Source: an uncultured Prevotella sp. (GTDB lineage Bacteria > Bacteroidota > Bacteroidia > Bacteroidales > Bacteroidaceae). From it: DNA of 9,466 bases. The stretch's first letter is position 1; every line of letters starts with the position of its first letter. Positions 1 to 6,486 of this stretch are shown here, piece by piece. The stretch spans positions 1 to 9,466 of the forward strand of contig CALFGU010000022.1 of assembly GCA_937877685.1 (NCBI GenBank), read 5' to 3'. The notes beneath the pieces were generated by a model that searched no databases, was not told where the DNA came from, and saw only the letters and a list, made by a program, of their open reading frames with translations. Position numbers and translations under genes: made by a program.

Positions 1-1706
1 CCGATCCGCATAACAGCGAGTACACTCCCGAACATTGGAAGGCGCGTGAGTGGGCTACGGGATTTAATGGTTCGGCAGGAACGGCGGTTATCACAAAGAA
101 CAGCGCAGCACTCTGGACCGACTCGCGCTATTTCATTCAGGCGGCACACCAATTGGCTGACACGCCCTTCACATTGATGAAGGAGGGGGTGGAAGGCACA
201 CCTACGATTCTCGAATGGTTAGAGTCGGAATTGCATACGGGCGACACGGTGGCCTTCGTGGGAGAAATGGTGAGCATTGCGCAATTTGAAGAGTGGACGG
301 CAACAGAGAAACTCAACCTTCAGTCGGTGGAAGACCCCTTCGACTATCTTTGGAACGACCGTCCCGCAACGGAATGCCAGCCCATGCGCATTCATTTTGA
401 GCATTTGGCAGGCGAGAGTGTGGCAAGCAAATTAAGTCGCATTCGTGAGGCATGTGGCATGACAGAAGGCACTTATCTTTTGATGAATGACCTTTCGGAA
501 ATTGCGTGGACCTTAAACTTGCGCGGCGCTGACGTAGCCTATAATCCCGTTTTCCTTTCCTATCTCTTGATTTACGCAAAGGGTGCCATTCTCTTCGTAG
601 ATAAGCGCAAGTTGACGCCTGAAGTGAGCGAATATCTCAAGGAGACGGGTGTGAAAGTGCGTGATTATAACGGTCTTAGAACGTTTATTGCCGACCATAA
701 CGACCGCGATCAATATTATATGTTGCCCCAAACCATCAGTTACGATGTTGTGCACTATGCAGAGCGACTTGGGGTAGATTATGACATTATTGAATGTCCC
801 GTCGAGGCTATCCGCATGATTAAAAACCCTGCTGAACAAGAGGGATTCCGACGCGCGATGGTGAATGACGGGGTGGCGATGGTGAAGTTCTTACGCTGGT
901 TGGAGGAAAACGTACCCAGCGGTAAGATAACGGAACTCGACGCTGAGGCGAAGTTGAACGCCCTGCGCCAAGAGCATCCCGAATTCCGCGGATTCTCATT
1001 TGCGCCCATCATGGGGTATGCTGCGAATGGCGCTATCGTACATCGCGAGGCGTCTCCCGAAGATAATAGCACCTTGCTCCCAAAGGGATTGTTGCTTTGC
1101 GATAGTGGTGCGCACTATCGTAGTGGGACGACCGACATTACGAGAACCATTGCGCTCGGAGATGTTACTGCCGAAGAGCGTAAGGCATATACCCTTGTCT
1201 TGAAGGGACATATTGCCCTCGCAAAGTGTTGCTTCCCCGAGGGAACTACAGGCATTCAGTTGGATTTGGCAGCCCGTTACGCGATGTGGCAACATGGTTA
1301 CGATTTTGGCCATGGCACGGGCCACGGAGTGGGATCTCGTCTTTGCGTTCACGAAGGTCCTCACCAGATACGTAAGAATGTGCGCCCCAGTACCTTGATT
1401 CCTTTTAAGGCAGGTATGACCATTACCAACGAACCGGGAATCTATGTGGAAGATAAGTTTGGCATCCGCATCGAAAACTTACTTTTGACCATCGAAAAGG
1501 AACAGAATGCCTTTGGCAAGTTCCTCGCGTTCGAGACATTGACACTCTGCCCCATCGATGTGCGACCCATTGACTTCGCTTTGCTTACGGTGGAAGAAAA
1601 GGCGTGGTTGAACAACTACCATGACTCTGTGCGCACCGCATTAATGCCACTCCTCAACGACGCAGCCGACCAAAAGTGGTTGGAAAAGGCAACTGAAAAG
1701 ATTTAA
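1..1706 (+). CDS. pepP: Xaa-Pro aminopeptidase (M24B family), 5' end cut off by window edge
   Basis: Metallo-aminopeptidase that removes an N-terminal residue preceding proline; no membrane segment is visible, so probably cytosolic. The reading frame is open from base 3, giving 567 residues in the window. The TTG at 153 is an internal Leu codon, because the residues before it (SEYTPEHWKAREW, then GFNGSAGTA and WTDSRYF) are the conserved creatinase-type N-terminal domain of long, eukaryote-like aminopeptidase P. Roughly 20-30 residues are missing if the protein has the usual length near 590. The C-terminal pita-bread domain has all five expected metal ligands: Asp at 1101 (LCDSGA), Asp at 1134 (TTDITRT), the second His of GHGTGHG at 1323, Glu at 1431 (TNEPGIY) and Glu at 1533 (AFETLTL). 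It is intact to its TAA and followed by a strong terminator, so it ends its transcription unit. The pepP symbol is by family; substrate preference is untested. Confidence 0.95.
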   Translation, partial: DPHNSEYTPEHWKAREWATGFNGSAGTAVITKNSAALWTDSRYFIQAAHQLADTPFTLMKEGVEGTPTILEWLESELHTGDTVAFVGEMVSIAQFEEWTATEKLNLQSVEDPFDYLWNDRPATECQPMRIHFEHLAGESVASKLSRIREACGMTEGTYLLMNDLSEIAWTLNLRGADVAYNPVFLSYLLIYAKGAILFVDKRKLTPEVSEYLKETGVKVRDYNGLRTFIADHNDRDQYYMLPQTISYDVVHYAERLGVDYDIIECPVEAIRMIKNPAEQEGFRRAMVNDGVAMVKFLRWLEENVPSGKITELDAEAKLNALRQEHPEFRGFSFAPIMGYAANGAIVHREASPEDNSTLLPKGLLLCDSGAHYRSGTTDITRTIALGDVTAEERKAYTLVLKGHIALAKCCFPEGTTGIQLDLAARYAMWQHGYDFGHGTGHGVGSRLCVHEGPHQIRKNVRPSTLIPFKAGMTITNEPGIYVEDKFGIRIENLLLTIEKEQNAFGKFLAFETLTLCPIDVRPIDFALLTVEEKAWLNNYHDSVRTALMPLLNDAADQKWLEKATEKI

Positions 1707-1743
1707 GGAAAACCTATTCATTAGGACATCCCAAATAGAAACG

Positions 1744-1787
1744 CCCCAGGGTAATGCTCCTATAGCAGCATGTCCTGGGGTTTTATT
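1744..1787 (+). terminator. Rho-independent terminator after the aminopeptidase gene
   Basis: CCCCAGG at 1744-1750 pairs with CCTGGGG at 1774-1780. Inside it ATGCT at 1754-1758 pairs with AGCAT at 1767-1771, separated from the outer stem by a small GTA/GT internal loop. TTTTATTT follows directly, giving the GC-rich stem plus U-tract of an intrinsic terminator. It starts about 37 bp after the stop codon of the aminopeptidase gene. Confidence 0.88.
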
Positions 1788-1795
1788 TATGATTT

Positions 1796-1980
1796 AAGTT
1801 TCGCAAATGCTCAACTTCTTAGGTTTTAAGGTTTAAGGTTATAAGGTCTGAAGGTTTACCATTCGGTTTACTTAGTATTCGTTTATAGGAACAAAGTGGA
1901 TAATCCTCACAACCTTAAAGCGTAGCGACCTCACAACCTCATAACCTGACGCAACTGAAGCTTGCGAAAGTTGAGTTTAT
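1796..1980. repeat. AGGTT-rich intergenic element with inverted symmetry
   Basis: This fills most of the gap between the terminator and the next gene. The left part (1821-1860) repeats AAGGTT-like units on the + strand. The right part (1908-1948) carries the complement (CAACCTTA, CACAACCTC, ATAACCTG). The outer edges hold short inverted matches: TTTCGCAA at 1799-1806 against TTGCGAAA at 1962-1969, and CTCAACTT at 1810-1817 against AAGTTGAG at 1968-1975. The order of these two edge motifs differs between the ends, so the element is not a simple hairpin. No ORF of interest lies inside. A related purine-rich patch is at 9126-9222. Function unknown; it could be a degenerate dispersed repeat or a small non-autonomous element. 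Confidence 0.55.
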
Positions 1981-2022
1981 AATATACTTAGTGGGAAATC
2001 TATCTCATATAATCCAAATTCT

Positions 2023-3537
2023 ATGAAACATATTGCTTCGTTAGTTACTTTCCTTGCGATGGCACTCTCTGTGGCTGCGCAAAGTATCTCTATCGGTAGT
2101 TACAACATCCGTAATGCCAACGCTACAGACGCCAAAAATGGCAATGCTTGGGCGGATCGTTGCCCACGCATTACTTCCTTGGTGCATTATGAGGGGTGGG
2201 ATATTGTCGCTATGCAAGAAGTGTTAGACGCTCAGTTACAGGATTTGCGCCAGGAATTGAAAGATTACGACTATGTAGGAGTTGGGCGCAACGATGGTGC
2301 GACAAAGGGGGAATATGTTCCGATTTTCTTCAAGAAGAGTCGCATCAAGTGTCACCAGCAAGGCACTTTCTGGCTTTCAGAAACGCCTGAAACCGTCGGT
2401 TCTAAGGGTTGGGACGCCGCATTACCGCGTATCTGCACATGGGCACACTTAGAGGACAAAACCACCAAGTGGAAATTCTGGGTGTTTAACTTACACTTGG
2501 ACCATATTGGGAAAGAAGCACGTGTACAAAGCGCTCGCCTCGTGTTAGAAAAGATTGGGGAGATGTGTGGTGACGCTCCCTTCATCGTAACCGGCGACTT
2601 CAACGTCAACCAGCACAGTGATGTTTATGCAGAACTGACCCATTCTCAAAACTTATTTGACACCTACCACCGTGCTCACAATCGCATGGCAGAGAATGGC
2701 ACTTTCAATGGATTTGATGTGGAAATGAATCAAGATTCTCGCATTGACCACATCTTTGTTTCCAAACATTTCAACGTACATCGCTATGGGGTGCTCACTC
2801 CTTTCTATTGGAAAAAGCCCACTGCCGAAACGCCCCAAAAAGGGAGTCAGTTGCGCCATTATTCTGACCACTTCCCCATCACTACCCTACTTGAATTGCC
2901 CCGCCTTCGCGCTCCCCAGGATTGGGCACAATATGGCGTTTATGAAAAGAAGAATCAAGAGGTGAAAAAGGCGCGAGTTGTCTTTATGGGTAACTCTATT
3001 ACCCAAAATTGGAACCGTTACCATAAAGAGTTTTTTGAACAACATGAAGGCTATCTCTGTCGTGGTATCAGCGGACAGGTTACGGCGCAGATGTTAGTGC
3101 GTTTCCGCCCTGACGTTATCAATTTGCGCCCCGACACAGTGGTTATTCTTGCTGGCACTAACGATATTGCGATGAACCAAGGGTATGTCTCTATAGAGCA
3201 TATCTTTGAAAATATTGTTTCGATGGCAGAACTCGCTGAGCACAATGGCATTGCGGTTGTGTTATGTTCCGTTTTGCCCGCCGACCGTTACGGATGGTCG
3301 TGGGAGATTGATTCACAACGCGCCATTAGTTCCATCCAGCAACTAAACTCCCTGCTTCAATCGTATGCCCAAAAGAAAGGTTTTCGCTACGCTGACTTTT
3401 ATTCGGAAATGGTGGACGAAAACTTCGCTCTGAAAAAGGAATATCAATTAGACGCAGTGCATCCCAACCGCGAAGGTTATTTAGTGATGGAAAGGATTAT
3501 TGGTGAAGTGCTGAAATCTAAGAAGAAAAGAAAATAA
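2023..3537 (+). CDS. Secreted two-domain hydrolase: EEP phosphohydrolase fused to SGNH/GDSL esterase
   Basis: A 504-residue protein with an N-terminal signal peptide (about residues 1-20, MKHIASLVTFLAMALSVAAQ), so exported to the periplasm or beyond. Residues about 22-290 form an endonuclease/exonuclease/phosphatase domain with the expected catalytic and metal positions: Asn28 (SYNIR), Glu66 (MQEV), His158 (NLHLDH), Asp192/Asn194 (GDFN), Asp242-His243 (IDHIF) and Asp282-His283 (SDHFP). Residues about 298-500 form an SGNH hydrolase: block I GNSIT with Ser325, block II GISGQ, block III GTND with Asn380, and block V DAVH with Asp477 and His480. GNS replaces GDS. Both domains look complete and active, joined by a short linker. 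The likely reactions are phosphodiester or phosphomonoester cleavage plus ester or acetyl cleavage; substrates cannot be read from sequence. ATG at 2023 is chosen for the signal peptide. No clean -7 box was found upstream. Confidence 0.9.
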   Translation: MKHIASLVTFLAMALSVAAQSISIGSYNIRNANATDAKNGNAWADRCPRITSLVHYEGWDIVAMQEVLDAQLQDLRQELKDYDYVGVGRNDGATKGEYVPIFFKKSRIKCHQQGTFWLSETPETVGSKGWDAALPRICTWAHLEDKTTKWKFWVFNLHLDHIGKEARVQSARLVLEKIGEMCGDAPFIVTGDFNVNQHSDVYAELTHSQNLFDTYHRAHNRMAENGTFNGFDVEMNQDSRIDHIFVSKHFNVHRYGVLTPFYWKKPTAETPQKGSQLRHYSDHFPITTLLELPRLRAPQDWAQYGVYEKKNQEVKKARVVFMGNSITQNWNRYHKEFFEQHEGYLCRGISGQVTAQMLVRFRPDVINLRPDTVVILAGTNDIAMNQGYVSIEHIFENIVSMAELAEHNGIAVVLCSVLPADRYGWSWEIDSQRAISSIQQLNSLLQSYAQKKGFRYADFYSEMVDENFALKKEYQLDAVHPNREGYLVMERIIGEVLKSKKKRK

Positions 3538-3544
3538 AGCGGAG

Positions 3545-3868
3545 AAACACGCGCCTGACGTATACTCTTTTTTTGACAGAAGAACATAAGTACATAAAGA
3601 CTTTTGCTCTTTTGTTCTTATGTCTAAAACCTCCTAACGCGGGGGTTACATACGCGTGCTCGACTACTACATTCTCTTTAGACAGAAGAACATAAGTACA
3701 TAAAAATTTTGATCTTTTGTTCTTTTGTCTAAAAAACTTTAGTGTGAGGGTTACATATGCGTGCTCGACTACTACATTCTCTTTAGACAGAAGAACATAA
3801 GCACATAAAAATTTTGATCTTATGTTCTTCTGTCTAAAACCTCCTAACGCGTGGGGTACATACGAGCG
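3545..3868. repeat. Tandem array of three ~105-bp units, each with a long hairpin
   Basis: Three hairpin units lie at 3571-3628, 3677-3733 and 3782-3838, with left arms starting 106 and 105 bp apart. The left arm is TTTAGACAGAAGAACATAAG in units 2 and 3; unit 1 has TTTT in place of TTTA. In unit 3 the right arm (3819-3838) is a perfect 20-bp complement. Unit 2 (3714-3733) has one mismatch and one G-T. Unit 1 (3609-3628) has two mismatches. Loops are 17-18 nt. Two 48-nt spacers (3629-3676 and 3734-3781) share a block reading TTACATA, GCGTGCTCGACTACTAC, ATTCTC. A partial spacer follows unit 3 to about 3868 and a decayed one precedes unit 1. It lies downstream of the EEP-SGNH gene in a convergent gap. 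No T-tract follows the hairpins, so they are not classical terminators. Confidence 0.85.
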
Positions 3869-3972
3869 AAGCAATGTCTGTCTCTGCGTGAATTATTTAT
3901 TGGATAGTAATAATTTAATCCCAATGCACGCATAAATTTCTAATAAGTCAGCAACTATTTTATAACTTACAC

Positions 3973-4037
3973 AAAACAAAGTTACTCTTAAGCGCAACGA
4001 TGTTACTTATTGTTTCGCTTAAGAGTAACTTTATTTT
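3973..4037. terminator. Long symmetric hairpin, probable bidirectional terminator between convergent genes
   Basis: AAAGTTACTCTTAAGCG at 3978-3994 is perfectly complementary to CGCTTAAGAGTAACTTT at 4016-4032. A mismatch and four more A-T pairs extend the stem to 3973-4037 (AAAA against TTTT). The loop is 21 nt. Both outer flanks become T-rich when read outward on their own strand, so it could act in either direction. It lies just past the end of the leftward acyltransferase gene (stop at 4066), the unit it most likely ends. The loop contains GTTACTTATTGT (4002-4013), the reverse complement of the core of the direct repeat at 9078-9117. Confidence 0.7.
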
Positions 4038-4065
4038 CGGGATTTCTGAATTATTTTCGAGGGAT

Positions 4066-4923
4066 TCAGGAACGCTTGTGTTTCCAGCGCTTATGCGACC
4101 ACAACCAATACTCAGGTTGGCGACGAATCATGCTTTCGAGTTCACGCGTACAGATTTCTGATATTTGGAAGTCGGGATACGTCTTCGGTTCTTCCGTAAT
4201 GGGCGTAAACGTGCCACAATAATGACCGCGCGAAAGGCGCTTGATGTCAAGGAAGAATATGGCGGCATTCACCTTTTTGGCAATGCGTTCGGTGCCCGTG
4301 AATATTGGGGTGTCTTGATTGAGGAAGTCCATCCACAGATGCGTATTTTCGGGGCGCGGAGTTTGGTCGGCTACGAAACCAATGACACTCTTCCTTCCCT
4401 CAGCCTTAAGGCGCATGATTTCACGCAGAGCGTCGTACTTCGATATGCATTTTGCGCCGTGGTGTTCGCGCATCTCGATGAAGAGTTCGTCCATTGTCTT
4501 GTTCTTCAATGGGCGATAGAGTTCGCCAAGTGTCGTTCGGGGATGGAGCCAAAGGGGAAGCGAAGAAACCCATTCCCAATTGCCATAGTGTCCGAGAAAG
4601 ACAAACACAAAATCATGGGTATCAAGCGCACGATCCACAGCCTTGCAATTTTCAAACTGCATGTGGCGCGTCATCTCTTCAGGCTTAATGGTGAGCAACT
4701 TAAGTGATTCTACACCATAGTCACAAAGAAAATGATAGAAGCCTCGCTCAATCTGTCGCAACTCCTTCTCAGACTTCTCAGGAAACGAGTTTTTGAGATT
4801 CATGCGTACCACACGACGGCGATACTTTACAACGTAGTAGAGCACCACGTAGATAAAGTCGGAAATGAGGTAAAGCACTCCGAACGGCAGTCGTGAAAAG
4901 AGGCGAAATAGGGATTTTTTCAT
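4066..4923 (-). CDS. Lipid A biosynthesis-type acyltransferase (LpxL/HtrB family)
   Basis: A 285-residue inner-membrane acyltransferase of the family that adds secondary acyl chains to lipid A, facing the cytoplasm. Residues about 12-32 (FGVLYLISDFIYVVLYYVV) form the usual single N-terminal membrane segment, followed by a basic stretch and the MNLKNSFPEKS region typical of the family. The catalytic HX4D/E motif is GHYGNWEW, with His112 and Glu117. Other family landmarks are YRPLKN near 136-141, GFVADQTP at 182-189 and the C-terminal WLWSHKRWK near 273-281. Length is near the family norm. It lies 84 bp downstream of the asparaginase gene on the same strand, with no terminator or clear -7 box between them, so co-transcription is likely. 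The acyl donor, the acyl position, and whether the substrate is lipid A or another lipid are not determined. Confidence 0.9.
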   Translation of the reverse strand: MKKSLFRLFSRLPFGVLYLISDFIYVVLYYVVKYRRRVVRMNLKNSFPEKSEKELRQIERGFYHFLCDYGVESLKLLTIKPEEMTRHMQFENCKAVDRALDTHDFVFVFLGHYGNWEWVSSLPLWLHPRTTLGELYRPLKNKTMDELFIEMREHHGAKCISKYDALREIMRLKAEGRKSVIGFVADQTPRPENTHLWMDFLNQDTPIFTGTERIAKKVNAAIFFLDIKRLSRGHYCGTFTPITEEPKTYPDFQISEICTRELESMIRRQPEYWLWSHKRWKHKRS

Positions 4924-5007
4924 AACAATCAGGGGGAATGAAGAAAGGAGAGACGGACGAGGTGCAACCGCTGTTACGGTTCAAAACCAATCAGTTGCAT
5001 TCTCTAA

Positions 5008-6036
5008 TTAATCCGTGGTTATCTCACCACGCAAACTCTGACTCATCATCTCGACAATCTCTTCGCGAGAATAGTTGTTGCCCAATAGGAACATGAGTTT
5101 GGCAATCATGCTCTCGGGAGTGGAGTCATAACCGTTCAAGACTCCCGACTCGATGAGTTGGAGTGAGGTTTCGTAAAGCCCCATTTCCACACGCCCCTTC
5201 GAACATTGCGTAATGTTGACCACAATAATACCCTTCTCGGTCATCTTCTTCAATCGCGTCACAAGCCATGGGCGTTGGGGCGCGTTTCCTGCACCATAAG
5301 TTTTCAGGATTACAGCCTTCAGTCCCTTCACTTGAGGAATGAGGTCCACCACTTCTTCACGAATGCCGGGGAAAAGCGTAAGGAAGACCACGTGATTGTC
5401 AAGCAAGTAATGCACTTTGAAAGGTTTTGACGGGTCAGGGCGACGTATGAGATGCGCTTCGTATTTGATGTGGATGCCTGCCTTTGCGAGGGGCGGGAAG
5501 TTGTAACTTCGGAAGGCGTTAAACCCTTCGGCGTTGATTTTTGTGGTACGATTGCCACGCATCAAGGCACTTTGGAAGAAAATGCACACTTCGGGCACCA
5601 TGGGTTCGCCTTGTGCATTGCGCGCTGCGGCAATTTCGATGGAGGTCAAGAGATTTTCCTTGCCGTCAGTGCGGAGTTTACCGATGGGCAACTGAGAACC
5701 GGTCACGATGACGGGTTTGCCGAGGTTTTCCAACATAAAGCTGAGCGCCGAAGCGGTGTACGACATCGTGTCTGTGCCGTGTAGCACAACGAAACCGTTA
5801 TAGTTGTCGTAATTGTCCTCAATCATCTTCGCGATTTTCACCCAGTAATGCGGCTCCATGTCGGAAGAATCGATGGGCGACTCAAAGGTTATCGCATCAA
5901 TGTTGAAGTTAAAACGCTTGAGCTCGGGCACGTGGTGGCGAAACTGATCCATATCGAAATTTTCGAGCGCCCCCGTCTCGGGATTCTCAATCATTCCGAT
6001 AGTACCACCAGTATAGATTATAAGTATTGAAGTCAT
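5008..6036 (-). CDS. ansA: Type I (cytosolic) L-asparaginase
   Basis: A 342-residue enzyme that hydrolyses L-asparagine to aspartate and ammonia. It has no signal peptide, which fits the cytosolic type I group rather than the periplasmic type II enzymes. The first catalytic motif YTGGTIG has Thr12; DSSDM at 56-60 supplies substrate-binding residues; the second motif HGTDTMSYTASALSFML has Thr88-Asp89; RGNRTTKINAEGF supplies Lys166. The C-terminus (MSQSLRGEITTD) and the block ENLGKPVIVTGSQ closely resemble what I recall of E. coli AnsA. NITQCSKG near 274-281 corresponds to a region linked with allosteric asparagine binding in that enzyme, but whether this protein is allosteric is unknown. ATG at 6036 places the TGGTIG motif at the normal distance. 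A -7-type box lies 20 bp upstream, so the leader would be very short. It is the first gene of a leftward pair with the acyltransferase. Confidence 0.95.
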   Translation of the reverse strand: MTSILIIYTGGTIGMIENPETGALENFDMDQFRHHVPELKRFNFNIDAITFESPIDSSDMEPHYWVKIAKMIEDNYDNYNGFVVLHGTDTMSYTASALSFMLENLGKPVIVTGSQLPIGKLRTDGKENLLTSIEIAAARNAQGEPMVPEVCIFFQSALMRGNRTTKINAEGFNAFRSYNFPPLAKAGIHIKYEAHLIRRPDPSKPFKVHYLLDNHVVFLTLFPGIREEVVDLIPQVKGLKAVILKTYGAGNAPQRPWLVTRLKKMTEKGIIVVNITQCSKGRVEMGLYETSLQLIESGVLNGYDSTPESMIAKLMFLLGNNYSREEIVEMMSQSLRGEITTD

Positions 6037-6055
6037 AAGCAGTTAAAAGACTCTG

Positions 6056-6063
6056 CAAAGTTA
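6056..6063 (-). promoter_or_regulatory. Bacteroidota -7 box for the asparaginase-acyltransferase unit
   Basis: On the minus strand the bases read TAACTTTG, followed by CAGAG, an exact fit to the Bacteroidota sigma-ABfr -7 consensus TAnnTTTG. Its downstream edge is 20 bp from the asparaginase ATG, implying transcription start only about a dozen bases before the gene. No convincing -33 TTG element is seen at the expected spacing. Confidence 0.65.
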
Positions 6064-6356
6064 AGATTTTTTTAGGAATTATAAGGATTTTCGACCTACC
6101 TAAAACAATAACTCATTTAGCGATTCTAATTTAAGACTTAGGAAAAACAATTTGGGCACTTAAGAACGCTTATTTAAGGTTCTTTTTCAGCGATTTGTAT
6201 AAAGTTATTTTTCAAGAGTTTAGAAGCGCTCTATTTGAAGCATTTGTAGGGCGTAATTTTAGGCGACTCATTGGCGAATGAACGAGAATATTTGACGAAC
6301 GATTTGAATTTACAACGCAACAAGTGAGAATCAAGAATTTCAACTTTAATCTTTTT

Positions 6357-6383
6357 ATGCCGAAAATCAGCTATTTTCGCCAT
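6357..6383. promoter_or_regulatory. 27-bp interrupted palindrome, candidate operator of the Wzc-like gene
   Basis: The arms are ATG-n-CGAAAAT (6357-6367) and ATTTTCG-n-CAT (6373-6383), around a 5-bp centre CAGCT. Ten of eleven arm positions pair; the exception is C opposite C, at 6360 and 6380. The centre is about 45 bp upstream of the -7 box at 6414, a position suited to a dimeric activator or repressor. No regulator gene is adjacent, so its protein partner is unknown. Confidence 0.45.
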
Positions 6384-6413
6384 AGAAAAGGACACTAAAT
6401 GTAAAATTATTCG

Positions 6414-6421
6414 TAACTTTG
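6414..6421 (+). promoter_or_regulatory. Bacteroidota -7 box for the Wzc-like gene
   Basis: TAACTTTG followed by CC matches the TAnnTTTG -7 consensus exactly. It lies 65 bp before the ATG at 6487, giving an untranslated leader of roughly 60 nt. No clear -33 element is visible at the usual spacing, which may mean that an activator is needed. Confidence 0.65.
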
Positions 6422-6435
6422 CCACAAACTATGGG

Positions 6436-6445
6436 CACAATTGTG
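6436..6445. promoter_or_regulatory. Perfect 10-bp palindrome in the Wzc leader
   Basis: CACAATTGTG is a perfect palindrome starting about 14 bp downstream of the -7 box, so it should fall just after the transcription start. It could be a repressor half-site pair or a very small RNA hairpin, or it could be chance in AT-rich DNA. Confidence 0.25.
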
Positions 6446-6486
6446 TCTATTCGCCTAACACGAAAGAAAACAACAAATTAAAGGAT

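Larger units (their letters stand above)
6037..6486. other. 450-bp divergent intergenic region
   Basis: AT-rich region between the leftward asparaginase gene and the rightward Wzc-like gene. It holds a -7 box near each end (6056-6063 on minus, 6414-6421 on plus), an interrupted palindrome at 6357-6383 and a small palindrome at 6436-6445. A weak inverted repeat, AAGAAC at 6162-6167 with GTTCTT at 6179-6184 before a short T-run, is also present; its role is unclear. The only ORF of any length (minus strand, about 6231-6425) has no family features and I do not consider it a gene. The roughly 290 bp between the first box and the palindrome hold nothing else I can name. Confidence 0.6.

Noticed and set aside
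153..1706. Aminopeptidase starting at the TTG at 153
   Set aside because: The frame is open to the window edge and the upstream residues are conserved family sequence, so 153 is an internal Leu codon.
3571..3838. CRISPR-like array
   Set aside because: Only three units; the repeats are ~57-bp hairpins and the spacers are nearly identical to one another. No cas gene is nearby.
3571..3868. Integron attC-like cassette sites
   Set aside because: The units are palindromic and of suitable length, but convincing GTTRRRY/RYYYAAC core sites, cassette ORFs and an integrase are absent.
3518..3874. 118-residue minus-strand ORF with two repeated 35-residue blocks
   Set aside because: The protein repeat is a by-product of the 105-bp DNA repeat (divisible by 3). 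The 106-bp period between units 1 and 2 breaks the repeat phase, the reading runs through perfect hairpins, and no family resemblance or start signal is seen.
4165..4707. 180-residue plus-strand ORF
   Set aside because: It lies antisense within the acyltransferase gene, whose motifs are complete; no independent features.
5452..5784. 110-residue plus-strand ORF
   Set aside because: Antisense shadow of the asparaginase gene, which is intact and clearly recognised.
6231..6425. 64-residue minus-strand ORF in the divergent region
   Set aside because: It overlaps the palindrome and the -7 box of the Wzc-like gene, is rich in AT-driven residues, and has no recognisable motif.
6481..6485. AAGGA as a Shine-Dalgarno site for the Wzc-like gene
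   Set aside because: It ends one base before the ATG, too close to function, and Bacteroidota generally do not rely on such sites.
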